Below are positions 48,926 to 57,794 of a stretch of DNA of 64,000 nucleotides, piece after piece; position 1 is the stretch's first letter, and every line of letters begins with the position of its first letter. The DNA lies in the NCBI RefSeq assembly GCF_020037015.1, contig NZ_JAIQDE010000014.1, positions 62,001 through 126,000 of the forward strand, given 5' to 3'. Both the position numbers and the translations under genes were made by a program. Source of the DNA: Corallococcus sp. AS-1-6. GTDB lineage: Bacteria > Myxococcota > Myxococcia > Myxococcales > Myxococcaceae. The notes beneath the pieces were generated by a model. It was not told the DNA's origin. It ran no database searches and saw only the letters and a list, made by a program, of their open reading frames with translations.

Positions 48926-50740
48926 TCAAACCGCTCCGCCAGGAGGATGTTCGTCCACCATCATGCCCGGGGGTCCCGGTGGACCGGTCTCCCGCCGCCC
49001 CGGAAGCGCCTTCGTCCGGCCGATGACGATGGGCGGCTCGATGAGCCGGGGCGGTGTCGCCCGCGTGTCCGCCGGGTCCGGCACCCACACCGGCTCCTCC
49101 GGAGAACGCCCCCGCTTCCACCGTCGCGGCACCCGCCGGAACCCCACCGGGTACACCGTGAGATTGCCCGTCTCGTCGAAGTGGAGCCGCAGGAAGTTCT
49201 TCCAGTCCGGGATCGACAGCGCCGAGAACGCCTCGTTGGGGTGACAGGAGAACACGTTGAGCGACAGCAGCAGGTACACGCCCACCACCAGCGGCCCCAC
49301 CAGCGCACCGCCGCCGAACAGCAGCAGCCCGCTGAAGAAGTCCCGCCGCAGGCTCCACTGGAGCTCCGCCGCCAGCGGCGAGGCGACGGCGGACACGCCC
49401 CACGTGAGCAGCAGCGCCACCCCCATGTGCGCCAATCCATGCGCCACGCCGGCGGCCTTCTTCCAGAGCGGTCCCCTCCGGCGGTCCGCGAACGCGACCG
49501 CGCCCAGCACCACGCCGGCCCCCAGCACCATGGAGCCCGTGCTCTGCAACGCCGCGTTGATGAGCTCCCGGAACGAAGGCGCGCCCACCGCCCCCTCGTT
49601 GAGGTTCGCGGCCACGCCCCAGCCCAGCAGCGTGTAGACGGCGCCCATGAACACGCCGAACCAGGGGTTGATCGCGGTGAACAGCAGGTTGCGCCAGGTG
49701 AGCCACTGCGACGTCCGCCGCGACGGGTAGCTCGCCTTCTGCACGAAGCCGCCGGGACTCTGGTCCACCTTGGGCAGGTGCGTGGGGTGCAGGAACGCCC
49801 CTCCCCCACCCGCGATGATCTTCTGCCGTCCGTCCGCGTTCTCGTGCCGCCGGTAATGGTGCAGGTCCCCCGCGAGGAAGACGCTCACCTTCTTGCCCAG
49901 CACCTCCTGCTCCAGGAAGTCGATGTTGTGGTCCAGGAAGCCGCGCCCCGCGTGAGGCACCACCTGCTGCTTCACCCACGCGGGCTCCGCGTTGCAGAGG
50001 ATGATCCGGTCCGTGCCGTGGATCCGCGCGGCCACCTTCTGGAAGAACTCCACCTGCGGCGCGTCCAGGTCGGACTCCAGTTGGAAGTCCGTGCCCAGCA
50101 GCCACCAGCCGTGCGGCAGCCTCAACGCGAAGTAGCTGCGCTGCTGCTGCGTGCGCCAGCCATTGGAGCGCCGGCCCTGGCAGAACAGGCGCGTGAAGGA
50201 CACCAGGCCGTCATACCAGTCATGGTTGCCCGGCACCGCGAACAGGTGCGGCCGGTGCCGCCGCTTGTTCAGCGCGTCCTCGTACGGCACCACCGTGCGC
50301 GCCTCGTACTCGTCCACGCTCGCGGTCGGATACACCTCGTCCCCGCCGAACACGAGCACGTCTCCGCCCCGCGTGACATGCGTCGTGCCGGACTCGTCCG
50401 TGAGCGCCAGCTCCGGCGCCATCACCGCGGACGCCACCGCGTAGGTGGAGTCCCAGCCGTCACCCAGGTCCGCCACGTAGTCCAGCCACAGCTCGTCTCG
50501 CGGATGGCCGGTGTCGTCCACCGAGTAGTCGAACGCCAGCGGCTGCGGCCGGGACACCGCGTCCAGGAGCCGCCGGTCCGCCTGCTTTCCGAACGTCCCG
50601 GACAGCAGCGCCTTGATGCCCGACTTCGCGAGCACGGCCGGGTCGTACCAGGACACCATCTTCCGGCCCGGAGGCGTCTGGGGCTCGGGCTCGACGCGCT
50701 GGCCCGGGATGCGGCTCACATCGGAGGCGCGGACGGCCAT
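48926..50740 (-). CDS. Metallophosphoesterase with C-terminal membrane region
   Basis: A 604-residue protein with a calcineurin-like domain (about 60-325). Visible motifs are GGDEVYP (variant of the GD motif), VPGNHDWYDG, a segment LPHGWWLLGTDFQLES, and a late GDLHHYRRH. Several hydrophobic segments follow (about 365-490), so the enzyme is membrane-anchored. The tail (about 520-604) is Pro/Arg-rich. ATG 50740 has GGAGGGG upstream and overlaps the 3' end of the GMC gene by 25 bases. It is the last enzyme gene of the lipid operon. The substrate is unknown; phospholipids or nucleotides are possible. Confidence 0.86.
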   Translation of the reverse strand: MAVRASDVSRIPGQRVEPEPQTPPGRKMVSWYDPAVLAKSGIKALLSGTFGKQADRRLLDAVSRPQPLAFDYSVDDTGHPRDELWLDYVADLGDGWDSTYAVASAVMAPELALTDESGTTHVTRGGDVLVFGGDEVYPTASVDEYEARTVVPYEDALNKRRHRPHLFAVPGNHDWYDGLVSFTRLFCQGRRSNGWRTQQQRSYFALRLPHGWWLLGTDFQLESDLDAPQVEFFQKVAARIHGTDRIILCNAEPAWVKQQVVPHAGRGFLDHNIDFLEQEVLGKKVSVFLAGDLHHYRRHENADGRQKIIAGGGGAFLHPTHLPKVDQSPGGFVQKASYPSRRTSQWLTWRNLLFTAINPWFGVFMGAVYTLLGWGVAANLNEGAVGAPSFRELINAALQSTGSMVLGAGVVLGAVAFADRRRGPLWKKAAGVAHGLAHMGVALLLTWGVSAVASPLAAELQWSLRRDFFSGLLLFGGGALVGPLVVGVYLLLSLNVFSCHPNEAFSALSIPDWKNFLRLHFDETGNLTVYPVGFRRVPRRWKRGRSPEEPVWVPDPADTRATPPRLIEPPIVIGRTKALPGRRETGPPGPPGMMVDEHPPGGAV

Positions 50741-52491
50741 GGCCCCTCCTCCGCTTCCCGCCACGTGCGTCCGCGCGTGCCCCGGCGGAACGAATCGATG
50801 ATCGAATCCGCGAACCGGTCCGCGAGCGCCGCGATGGTGAGGCTCGGGTTGGGCCCGACGGGGCCCGGCATCATCGCGCCGTCGGCCACGTACAGGCCCG
50901 GGTGGCCGAAGGCTTCACCCGTCGCGTCCACCACGCCCTCGTCCGGCCCGCGCCCCATGGGGCAGCCGCCCAGCGGGTGCACCGTGATGACCCGGCTCAG
51001 GTAGCTGAGCGGGTTCTGCAGCAGCCTCCCCTCCAGCGTCCGGGCGATGTCCGCCATCGACTGGCGCACCTGATCGAAGTACTCGCGAGACCCGCTCATC
51101 CGCCAGTCGATGGCCAGCATCCCGTCGTCCGTCAGCCGCATGTGGCCGTTGGGGAGGTCGCGCCCCATGCCCAGCAGCGGCAACGACGTCGCGGAGCCCA
51201 GGCAGTCCCCCAGCAGCTCGGCGATGTCCTCGCTCACGTCGGAGTCGTGCGCGTGTCCCGTCCACCCGCGAATCAGGCGCCACGCCAGCTTGAGGCCGCG
51301 CTCCATCAACGGCACCTGCCGCGCGCCCTCGTAGAGCCAGTTGACGAACTCCGGGTAGCCCGCGTCCTCGATGTAGTAGCCCCGGCCGGTGCCGCCCTCC
51401 TCCTGGCCGCGGAAGTGCAGCGCGCTGGTGATGACCGGCCCGTGCCCTCCCTCCAGGATGCGGGGCAGTTGCTTGCCGGTGCTCGAATCGTGGCACTGGC
51501 GCATGAAGCCCAGCAGGTCCCCGTTGCCGCAGAAGCGCGTGCCCAACTGGCCGCTCAGCCCGGGGAAGTTCCGCCGGTTCTTCAGGAGCAGGAACGGGGT
51601 GCCGAACGTGCCCGCCGCCAGCACCAGCCGGTCCGCCGTCACGGTGCTGCGCGGCAGCAGGGACTTGGGGCCTTCGCGCGGCACGTCCTCCGGCGTGTCC
51701 GTGTGGTCCAGGTACCGCACCACGTAGCCGCCCCCTTCCGAGGGCCACAGCTCCGTCACCTCCGCGAGCGTGCGCAGCTCCGCGCCCGCGCGCTTCGCCG
51801 CGGACAGGTACGTGTAATCGAGCGTGTTCTTGCTGCCCGAGTTGCAGCCGATGTCGCACTCGCCGCAGAGGTGACAGGTGGTGCGCGTGCGGCCGTGGAG
51901 GTTGGGGTGCTCCTCGCGGATGGGCTCGCCCGGGACGGGCACCTCGCCGGGGTTGCCGAACGTCACGGCCAGCGGCGGAAGCTGCCAGTCGTCCGCGTGG
52001 CCCAGGCGCTCGGCCGCGATCCTCATGGCCAGCGTCTTCGCGGTGGAGGCATACGGCGGATGCTCCAGCGGGTAGCGCTGCGCGTGCATCATCCGCTCCA
52101 CGGCGTCGTAGTGCGTCTCCAGGTCCGCGCGGGTGACGGGCCAGTCCTCGTAGCCTCCGCCATGGAGGTCCTCGTGGATGAAGGTCTTCTCGTCCTTGCG
52201 CAGGAGCACGTTCGCGTAGATGAGCGACCCGCCCCCCAGCCCCGAGGACACCACGCCGCCCAGCCCCTGGAAGGACCAGAGGTTGAACAGGCCGAGCATG
52301 CCCTTGCTCGGGTCCCAGAAGTTGCGGCGCATGTCGTACGGACTGCGCGCGAAGGAGCCCGGCGGATACGCCTTGCCCCGCTCCAGCACGCACACCCGCA
52401 GGCCCGCCTCCGCCAGCCGCCACGCCATCACGGAACCACCGAAGCCAGAGCCCACGATGACGACGTCGAAGTGCTCATCCCTCGTGGCCAT
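50716..52491 (-). CDS. GMC-family FAD oxidoreductase (cholesterol-oxidase-like)
   Basis: A 591-residue flavoprotein with the N-terminal FAD motif VVIVGSGFGGSVMAWRLAEA, the GMC signature region GLGGGSLIYANVLLR, and a C-terminal HPLGGCPMG and VADGAMMPG block with the catalytic His region. A CHLCGECDIGC segment (about 207-217) is unusual and could be a Cys-rich metal or redox site; it occurs in a bacterial GMC subgroup near sterol/steroid oxidases. It should oxidise an alcohol to a ketone or aldehyde. The start overlaps the patatin stop by 17 bases. The substrate is inferred from neighbours, not shown. Confidence 0.92.
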   Translation of the reverse strand: MATRDEHFDVVIVGSGFGGSVMAWRLAEAGLRVCVLERGKAYPPGSFARSPYDMRRNFWDPSKGMLGLFNLWSFQGLGGVVSSGLGGGSLIYANVLLRKDEKTFIHEDLHGGGYEDWPVTRADLETHYDAVERMMHAQRYPLEHPPYASTAKTLAMRIAAERLGHADDWQLPPLAVTFGNPGEVPVPGEPIREEHPNLHGRTRTTCHLCGECDIGCNSGSKNTLDYTYLSAAKRAGAELRTLAEVTELWPSEGGGYVVRYLDHTDTPEDVPREGPKSLLPRSTVTADRLVLAAGTFGTPFLLLKNRRNFPGLSGQLGTRFCGNGDLLGFMRQCHDSSTGKQLPRILEGGHGPVITSALHFRGQEEGGTGRGYYIEDAGYPEFVNWLYEGARQVPLMERGLKLAWRLIRGWTGHAHDSDVSEDIAELLGDCLGSATSLPLLGMGRDLPNGHMRLTDDGMLAIDWRMSGSREYFDQVRQSMADIARTLEGRLLQNPLSYLSRVITVHPLGGCPMGRGPDEGVVDATGEAFGHPGLYVADGAMMPGPVGPNPSLTIAALADRFADSIIDSFRRGTRGRTWREAEEGPWPSAPPM

Positions 52492-54595
52492 GGGGCGCCT
52501 CCCCTTCGTGCTCGCGCACCGGTGCCTCCGGGGCGTAGAGGTCCCAGAGCGCGCCCAGGAACAGGCGGCCGAAGCGCGCCATCATCTCCGCGCCCTCCAC
52601 GCCCCCGCGCGACGAGTGCATGCTGGACACCAGGTGGAGCAGCTCGCGCATGCCCAGCACCAGGACGCCCGCGCCCACCACCGGGCCGCGCGCGTCCACG
52701 CCTTCGTGCAGGTAGCTGTAGAGCCGGGTGGTGTCGCGCCAGAGGTCCGGGCCCGGGTCGTCGCGCAGCGTCTTCGTGCCGTCCAGGTAGTAGTCCTGGC
52801 CGTTCGCCTGGAAGCGCAGGCCGTAGCTCATGATCTTCGTGCGCGGATCATCCGTGGCGCGGAAGAGGTTGAAGCTCCCGTCGCGCACGGGCAGGTCCAT
52901 GCCCAGCGGCTTGTATTGCACGTGCGCCACCAGCCGGGCCGCGTGGTCCGGGTCGCGGATGAACGCCTCCATGTCGTCGATGGTGATGGTGCAGTGCATG
53001 GTGAAGGGCGTGGAGCGCCCGTCGTGGGCGCCCGCCTCGGGGTCGGTGGTGCCCATCGCGAGCGGACCGGACATGGTCTCGCGGAAGCTCAGGTCGTAGG
53101 CGGGTTCGGTCATCTGCGTGATCTCCGGGGTGAGGGGCAGGCCCCGGCCGTCCGCCACCGCCAGGTAGCGGCAGGCGTCCGAGTAGCCCTGGTCGATGAG
53201 GGTCGCCGCCGTGATGTGGCCCGCGTAGAAGTCCGGGTCCAGGGGCAGCGGGTGCTCGGGTTTGATGAGGTGCACGGTGATGGGCCGCGCGTGTCCCGGC
53301 ACGCGCTCGCCCGCGAGGATGCGCGCGTTGAGCTCGCGCACCTGCTCCAACTGGGCGAAGAGCGCGCCGTTCGCGCTCAACTCGATCATGTGGACGTACT
53401 GGTGGAAGAAGCCGTCGGAGTACCGGGGCGTGTTGCCGATGCACCAGACGATCCACACCTCGTCCGCGCCCCGGCGCACGGCCTCCATCACGTTGGCGTC
53501 CTGGATCCACACCGAGTCCAGGTACAGGTGGCTGTCCTTCGCCACCGGGGGCATGAAGAGCGGCAGGGAGATGCCCGCCACCAGCAGGTCGCGGTCCACG
53601 TCCGTGTGCGGGATGGCCTCGTTCGTCTTCCGGGTGAAGTCGCACACGTTGAAGGTGCCGGAGCGGTCGCGGTTGGCGCGGATGGCGTCCACGTCCACGC
53701 CCAGGTGCGGGAAGACGCGCTGGATGATGCCGTCCGCGTCCCCCAGCGCGGTGAGCTTCCAGGGCCGCGCGTAGTCGTCCAGCGGCATCAGCGACACGAA
53801 GTCCTTCACGTCCAGCGTCCGCCACCGCTCGCACATCTCCGCGGGGGACTGGCCGGACAGCCACATCGCCAGGGTGATGATGCCGCCGGACGTGCCGTCC
53901 GCGTGGCGGAAGGACAGCCGCGCGTCCGTCAGCGCGCGCAGCACGCCCGCCTGCCACGCCACGCGCATGCCGCCGCCCGCGAGCACCAGCGAACGCCGGG
54001 GGCCCTCCGCTGGAGACACCGGGACGGCCGCGCCCTCCCCGAGCGCGCGCGGGGGCGGCCGGGGAGGCCCGCCATTCCGGGTCGCCTCCGCGACACGCAG
54101 CGCGCTGACGGAGGGGCTGGCGACCTCTGGAGAGGCCTCCTCTGTCCGCGGCTTGAGCACGGTGATGATCTGCTCGCGCTGGCGCAGCGACGCGTAGAAC
54201 CCCAGCACCAGCACGGCGGACAGCAGGTCGAACGCCGCCACCCCCAGCGCCAGGGGCGACAGCAGGCCGCGCGCCACGCCCACGGTCACCATCCCGCAGG
54301 CGCCCACCTTCTGGAGGCCGGTCCATAGGAAGGCGGCGGGGTTCGCCCGGGGCTCGTGCAGGCCGTGCAGGAGCAGGCCGCCGAACAGCACCATGAACAT
54401 GCCCACGATGCGGAAGAAGTGCGCGGGCGCGGCGGACGCGTCCGCGTGCAGCAGCCGCAGCTCCAGCCCCGGCAGGAACATCTGCGCCGTGCCGGTCGCG
54501 ATCGTGATCCACCCGATGGCCGCGAGCGCCCAGCGCCACGGGCGTCCGTTGACGCGGGCCTGACGCTCCAACCATCGCGACGCGGCCGGGCTCAT
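52475..54595 (-). CDS. Patatin-like phospholipase with N-terminal membrane domain
   Basis: A 706-residue protein with four N-terminal hydrophobic segments (about 22-135), a Pro-rich linker, and a patatin domain from about 200: oxyanion GGGMR (207-211), nucleophile Ser236 in GTSGG, and a downstream Asp in YLDSVW. The usual DGG/DGA after the Asp is DSV here. Later parts, up to residue 650, have further helical and beta stretches. It should cleave fatty-acyl esters at the membrane. ATG 54595 overlaps the upstream membrane-protein stop (ATGA), and its own stop overlaps the GMC gene. Domain call is firm; activity is inferred. Confidence 0.88.
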   Translation of the reverse strand: MSPAASRWLERQARVNGRPWRWALAAIGWITIATGTAQMFLPGLELRLLHADASAAPAHFFRIVGMFMVLFGGLLLHGLHEPRANPAAFLWTGLQKVGACGMVTVGVARGLLSPLALGVAAFDLLSAVLVLGFYASLRQREQIITVLKPRTEEASPEVASPSVSALRVAEATRNGGPPRPPPRALGEGAAVPVSPAEGPRRSLVLAGGGMRVAWQAGVLRALTDARLSFRHADGTSGGIITLAMWLSGQSPAEMCERWRTLDVKDFVSLMPLDDYARPWKLTALGDADGIIQRVFPHLGVDVDAIRANRDRSGTFNVCDFTRKTNEAIPHTDVDRDLLVAGISLPLFMPPVAKDSHLYLDSVWIQDANVMEAVRRGADEVWIVWCIGNTPRYSDGFFHQYVHMIELSANGALFAQLEQVRELNARILAGERVPGHARPITVHLIKPEHPLPLDPDFYAGHITAATLIDQGYSDACRYLAVADGRGLPLTPEITQMTEPAYDLSFRETMSGPLAMGTTDPEAGAHDGRSTPFTMHCTITIDDMEAFIRDPDHAARLVAHVQYKPLGMDLPVRDGSFNLFRATDDPRTKIMSYGLRFQANGQDYYLDGTKTLRDDPGPDLWRDTTRLYSYLHEGVDARGPVVGAGVLVLGMRELLHLVSSMHSSRGGVEGAEMMARFGRLFLGALWDLYAPEAPVREHEGEAPHGHEG

Positions 54596-55134
54596 GCGTG
54601 GGCCTCCCGGCGCGCCGTCACGGACAGCCCCACGCGGAGGCGCTTCGCCGCCGGGTGCTCCGCGCGCAGCACCCGGTGCACGAAGTAGCCCAGCGTGAAC
54701 AGCCACTGCACCGTCCACAGCCCCACGCGGATGCGGTTCATCCGCATCCACGCGTCCAGCACCTCCCTCAGCCGTTCGGGCGACGTGATGCCGGCCGCCA
54801 TCTCGGCGTTGTACGGGAAGATGAAGATGCGCGTGAGCAGCGTGGCCACCACCACCGCCAGCAGCACGACCAGCGGGTACAAGAGAAGGGCCGTCCGGCG
54901 CTCGCGCCACGCCAGCACGCCGGAGGACAGCAGCATCACCGCCGTCATCCAGGTGAAGAAGCGCGTGGCCGCCTGCACCTGCGGCACGAACTGCAGGGAG
55001 TAGTTGTCCACCGTGAGCTGGGGCGCGATGGGGAACGAGAAGAGGATCAGCGACCAGCCCGTGCCCAGGTACATGGACGTGCACAGGAACAGCAGGCACG
55101 CGTTCGCCAGATCCAGACGGCCGCCGCGCTTCAT
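54592..55134 (-). CDS. Four-helix membrane protein of the lipid operon
   Basis: A 180-residue protein with four hydrophobic segments (about 8-30, 55-75, 82-105 and 135-160), a short cytoplasmic loop and a basic C-terminus. The sequence PYNAEMAAG and MNRIRVGLWTVQWLF are reminiscent of DUF1772-type integral proteins (anthrone-oxygenase-like), but the match is weak. ATG 55134 overlaps the decarboxylase-like gene's stop, and its stop overlaps the patatin start, so all three are coupled. A role in membrane recruitment of the operon's enzymes is a guess. Confidence 0.78.
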   Translation of the reverse strand: MKRGGRLDLANACLLFLCTSMYLGTGWSLILFSFPIAPQLTVDNYSLQFVPQVQAATRFFTWMTAVMLLSSGVLAWRERRTALLLYPLVVLLAVVVATLLTRIFIFPYNAEMAAGITSPERLREVLDAWMRMNRIRVGLWTVQWLFTLGYFVHRVLRAEHPAAKRLRVGLSVTARREAHA

Positions 55135-56072
55135 GGACGCGCTTCCTCGCGAGGCCGCGCTCCGGGCACGGGCCCCACGGCCTGGAGCGCCTCCGGCGGT
55201 GCCCCCTCCGGCTCCGGCGGCGGCATGGGCGTCTGATCCTGCCCCAGGTCCACCACGCTCTTGAGCCCCTCCGGGTACGTGTCCGGAGGCAGCGTGGGCT
55301 CGGTGAGGAACCACGCCTCGCAGTGGTCATCCAGCACGCCGCTGGACGCCGGGAAGAACCCGGTGAGGAACGGCCGGGGGGAGATGCCCAGGTCCCTCAG
55401 CACCTGCACGCGCGGATGGTCGCCCAGCTCCAGCGTCCCCCACGCGCGCCTCCCCAACCGGAAGCCGAAGCGGCCCCGGAAGTAGATGGTGGACTTCATC
55501 AGCATCCCCCGGAAGGCGCAGTAGTTCACCGCCGCCATCCGCAGCGGCAGCCACGCGAGCTTCGGCCGCTCGATGCGCACGCGCACCGCCTGCTGGCCGC
55601 CCTCCTCGTAGCGGCTGCTCACGGAGCCGTCCTCCATGCGGAAGTCCAGCCGGGCCAGGTGCTTGGGCATGCCCCAGATGCCCTTGCCGCCCTTCACGGA
55701 GATCTCCGTGTTCACCGGCAGGTCCACCACGTACTGCCCCACGCCGAAGCGCTTCTGGAACAGCAGGGGCAGCAGCGGCGGCGCGGGCCTGCGCCCGTGC
55801 GTGCACGCGAGCGCGATGCTGAACTCGATGTACGCGCCGATGTCCGTCTGCTTGTAGTCGATGACGGAGACGAGCAGCACGCTCCGGTCGCGCGACACGC
55901 GCAGCGGGTGCAGTTCGTTGCCGGGCAGCAGGGCCGCCGCGCGCCGCGCGTCCACGGTGAAGGCGGCCAACATCGCCGGGGCCCCCTTGGAGTCCACGGG
56001 CAGCGCGTAGGGAATGTCATCCACCCGCGAATAGCGGCCGGACTGGGTCTGGATGCGTCGAGGCAGGAACAT
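55131..56072 (-). CDS. Acetoacetate-decarboxylase-like protein
   Basis: A 313-residue protein matching the ADC-like fold: VNTEISVKGGKGIWGMPKH contains the expected Lys/Gly/Pro block of this superfamily, and FPASSGVLDDHCEAWFL ends the domain. Unlike true acetoacetate decarboxylase it is longer, with a Pro-rich tail. Proteins of this type act on beta-keto acids or merely bind acyl substrates. ATG 56072 follows AAAGGC. It lies 14 bases after the hydrolase gene's stop, and its stop overlaps the membrane-protein start. Whether it still decarboxylates cannot be read here. Confidence 0.82.
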   Translation of the reverse strand: MFLPRRIQTQSGRYSRVDDIPYALPVDSKGAPAMLAAFTVDARRAAALLPGNELHPLRVSRDRSVLLVSVIDYKQTDIGAYIEFSIALACTHGRRPAPPLLPLLFQKRFGVGQYVVDLPVNTEISVKGGKGIWGMPKHLARLDFRMEDGSVSSRYEEGGQQAVRVRIERPKLAWLPLRMAAVNYCAFRGMLMKSTIYFRGRFGFRLGRRAWGTLELGDHPRVQVLRDLGISPRPFLTGFFPASSGVLDDHCEAWFLTEPTLPPDTYPEGLKSVVDLGQDQTPMPPPEPEGAPPEALQAVGPVPGARPREEARP

Positions 56073-56086
56073 GGTTTTGCCTTTCG

Positions 56087-57145
56087 TCAGTGGATCACCG
56101 GGCGATCCAGCTCGGAGAGGATGAGGGGGAACACGTCCTGGGACGCGCGCTTGCCCATGAAGACGTCCAGGTGGCCGTAGTCCGGCAGGAGGTGCAGCGC
56201 GTGCCGGCCCGGGTGGAAGCGCTCCAGGTGTTCGAAGCTGCGGCGCTGGCTCTCCGCGAGGAAGCAGCGGTTCTGCTCGCCCGCGAGGAAGACGAACCGC
56301 GCGTCCGTCTGGGGCTCGCGCACGCCCAGGTCCTCCGGCAGCGCGCGGAAGCCCTCCACGGGCACCAGGTGGCCGGCGCGCACGCACGCGTCCATCTGGC
56401 GGAAGAAGCTGAAGGGCACCGGGCCGAACTCGTGCTGGAGCCAGTCATGCGTCTGGGCGTTGAGGTTCTCGTGGCGCCACAGCACCGGGAAGCCCGTGCC
56501 GTAGGTGAAGCTGGTCCAGCGGCAGACCAGGTTCTGGCACTCGTGATGCGTGGCCTGCACCACGCGCGTCAGCATCCGGGCCGTGCGCGTGGGGCCGCCG
56601 TAGGCCCACTGCGGATCCAGGAAGGGCGTCAGCCGCGCGACCAGCGGCACGGCGTAGTGCAGCTTCACCTTCGCGGTCGCGGGCACCACCGGGTGCAGCG
56701 ACACCGCGTTGGTGATGATGAGGTCCACCTCCGGAAGGAGCCCCGCCACCGCGGCCATGGTGAAGCTGGTGGAGCCCTGGCAGTGGATGATGGCCTTGAC
56801 CTTGTCCGCGCCCGTCTTCTCCCGCACGGCGCGGATGGCGGGCGGGTGGTCCATGACGGCGGCCTGGTCCAGGGTCCACTCGCCCGGCTCCACGTCCATG
56901 CTGGCGCGCCAGTTCTCCAGCCACACGTCGTAGCCGTCTTCAATCAGCGCATCCACGACGGTCTGGCGCACCGGCGCGCGGAAGATGTTCCCGCGCACGC
57001 CGGCCCCGTGCACCAGCACCACCGGCCCCTTGTCCGCCCTCTCAACGCCGCTCAGGTGCACCAGGTGCAGCGCGCGGCCGTCGCCCGCGAGGAAGGGAAC
57101 GATCTCCTCGGTGTAGCGCGGCTCATGGATGGTCTCCGCGGACAT
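56087..57145 (-). CDS. Alpha/beta hydrolase with Cys at the nucleophile elbow
   Basis: A 352-residue alpha/beta-hydrolase-fold protein. The oxyanion region is VVLVHGAGVRGNIF. The nucleophile elbow reads IIHCQGSTSF, with Cys where Ser is usual (H-C-Q-G), as in PHA-synthase-like proteins. A late HLLPDYGHLDVFMG supplies the expected catalytic His. It should hydrolyse or transfer an acyl or ester group on a hydrophobic substrate. ATG 57145 is chosen because GGGGGGA lies upstream; an in-frame extension is unlikely. It is the first gene of the overlapped lipid operon. The next gene begins 14 bases later. Confidence 0.85.
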   Translation of the reverse strand: MSAETIHEPRYTEEIVPFLAGDGRALHLVHLSGVERADKGPVVLVHGAGVRGNIFRAPVRQTVVDALIEDGYDVWLENWRASMDVEPGEWTLDQAAVMDHPPAIRAVREKTGADKVKAIIHCQGSTSFTMAAVAGLLPEVDLIITNAVSLHPVVPATAKVKLHYAVPLVARLTPFLDPQWAYGGPTRTARMLTRVVQATHHECQNLVCRWTSFTYGTGFPVLWRHENLNAQTHDWLQHEFGPVPFSFFRQMDACVRAGHLVPVEGFRALPEDLGVREPQTDARFVFLAGEQNRCFLAESQRRSFEHLERFHPGRHALHLLPDYGHLDVFMGKRASQDVFPLILSELDRPVIH

Positions 57146-57314
57146 GACAGCATCCCCCCACACCGCAAACGTTGGTCGGTGCGCGAGGGCCGACAACCGG
57201 CGTGCAACCCCACGCGGGGCGGCGCTCGCTGCGGCAGACCGGGACCGCGGGCAACGGCGCGGCGCCCCCCTGTCACGCCGCCCGCGCGGGCCTTCGGGGT
57301 GCTATGCGGGGGGC

Positions 57315-57662
57315 ATGGGCACGGATGCGGGCTGGAGTGACTACGAGGGCGGCGCGACGCTCGGGGGCATGGGCAGCCAGGGAGGCGCCATCGTGCGGGA
57401 CGAGGGCCTCCGCGGCCTCCTGCGTCTGACCTACGAAGCGGACGACTCGCGCTCGTTCCATGTCGTCACCTGCGGCATCTCCGGCTGGCTGGCGCATCCG
57501 CGCTTCTTCGACAACGCGGCGGACGCGCTCCACGCCTTCGAGTCGATGAAGCCCGCGTTGGAGGAACTGGGCACGACGCTCCCCGAGGGCGGGCCCCGGT
57601 CCACGGCGGACGGACGGGCGGCGGGTCCGCTGCTCGCGGCCTTCCGAGTGCGCTTCTCCTGA
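57315..57662 (+). CDS. Small protein of unknown function
   Basis: A 115-residue protein starting MGTDAGWSDYEGG, with a Gly-rich N-terminus, then RLTYEADDSRSFHVVTCGIS and a helical ADALHAFESMKPALEELG. No signal peptide or membrane segment is visible. GGGGG precedes ATG 57315. It is divergent from the hydrolase operon and separated from the dioxygenase-like gene by 130 bases. Function unknown; the moderate codon bias and ribosome binding site support it as a real gene. Confidence 0.65.
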   Translation: MGTDAGWSDYEGGATLGGMGSQGGAIVRDEGLRGLLRLTYEADDSRSFHVVTCGISGWLAHPRFFDNAADALHAFESMKPALEELGTTLPEGGPRSTADGRAAGPLLAAFRVRFS

Positions 57663-57794
57663 GTCGCGGCCCTTCCGCGCAAGGATTGCTTAAGGTTCTC
57701 CCGCGATAACCCGGTTCGCCGTCCGGTCAGCCCCGGGCGGTCCGCGGGTGGCCCCTCGCCGCCCCCGGCTCCCGAGCTCCCGGAGGAACCCCGG

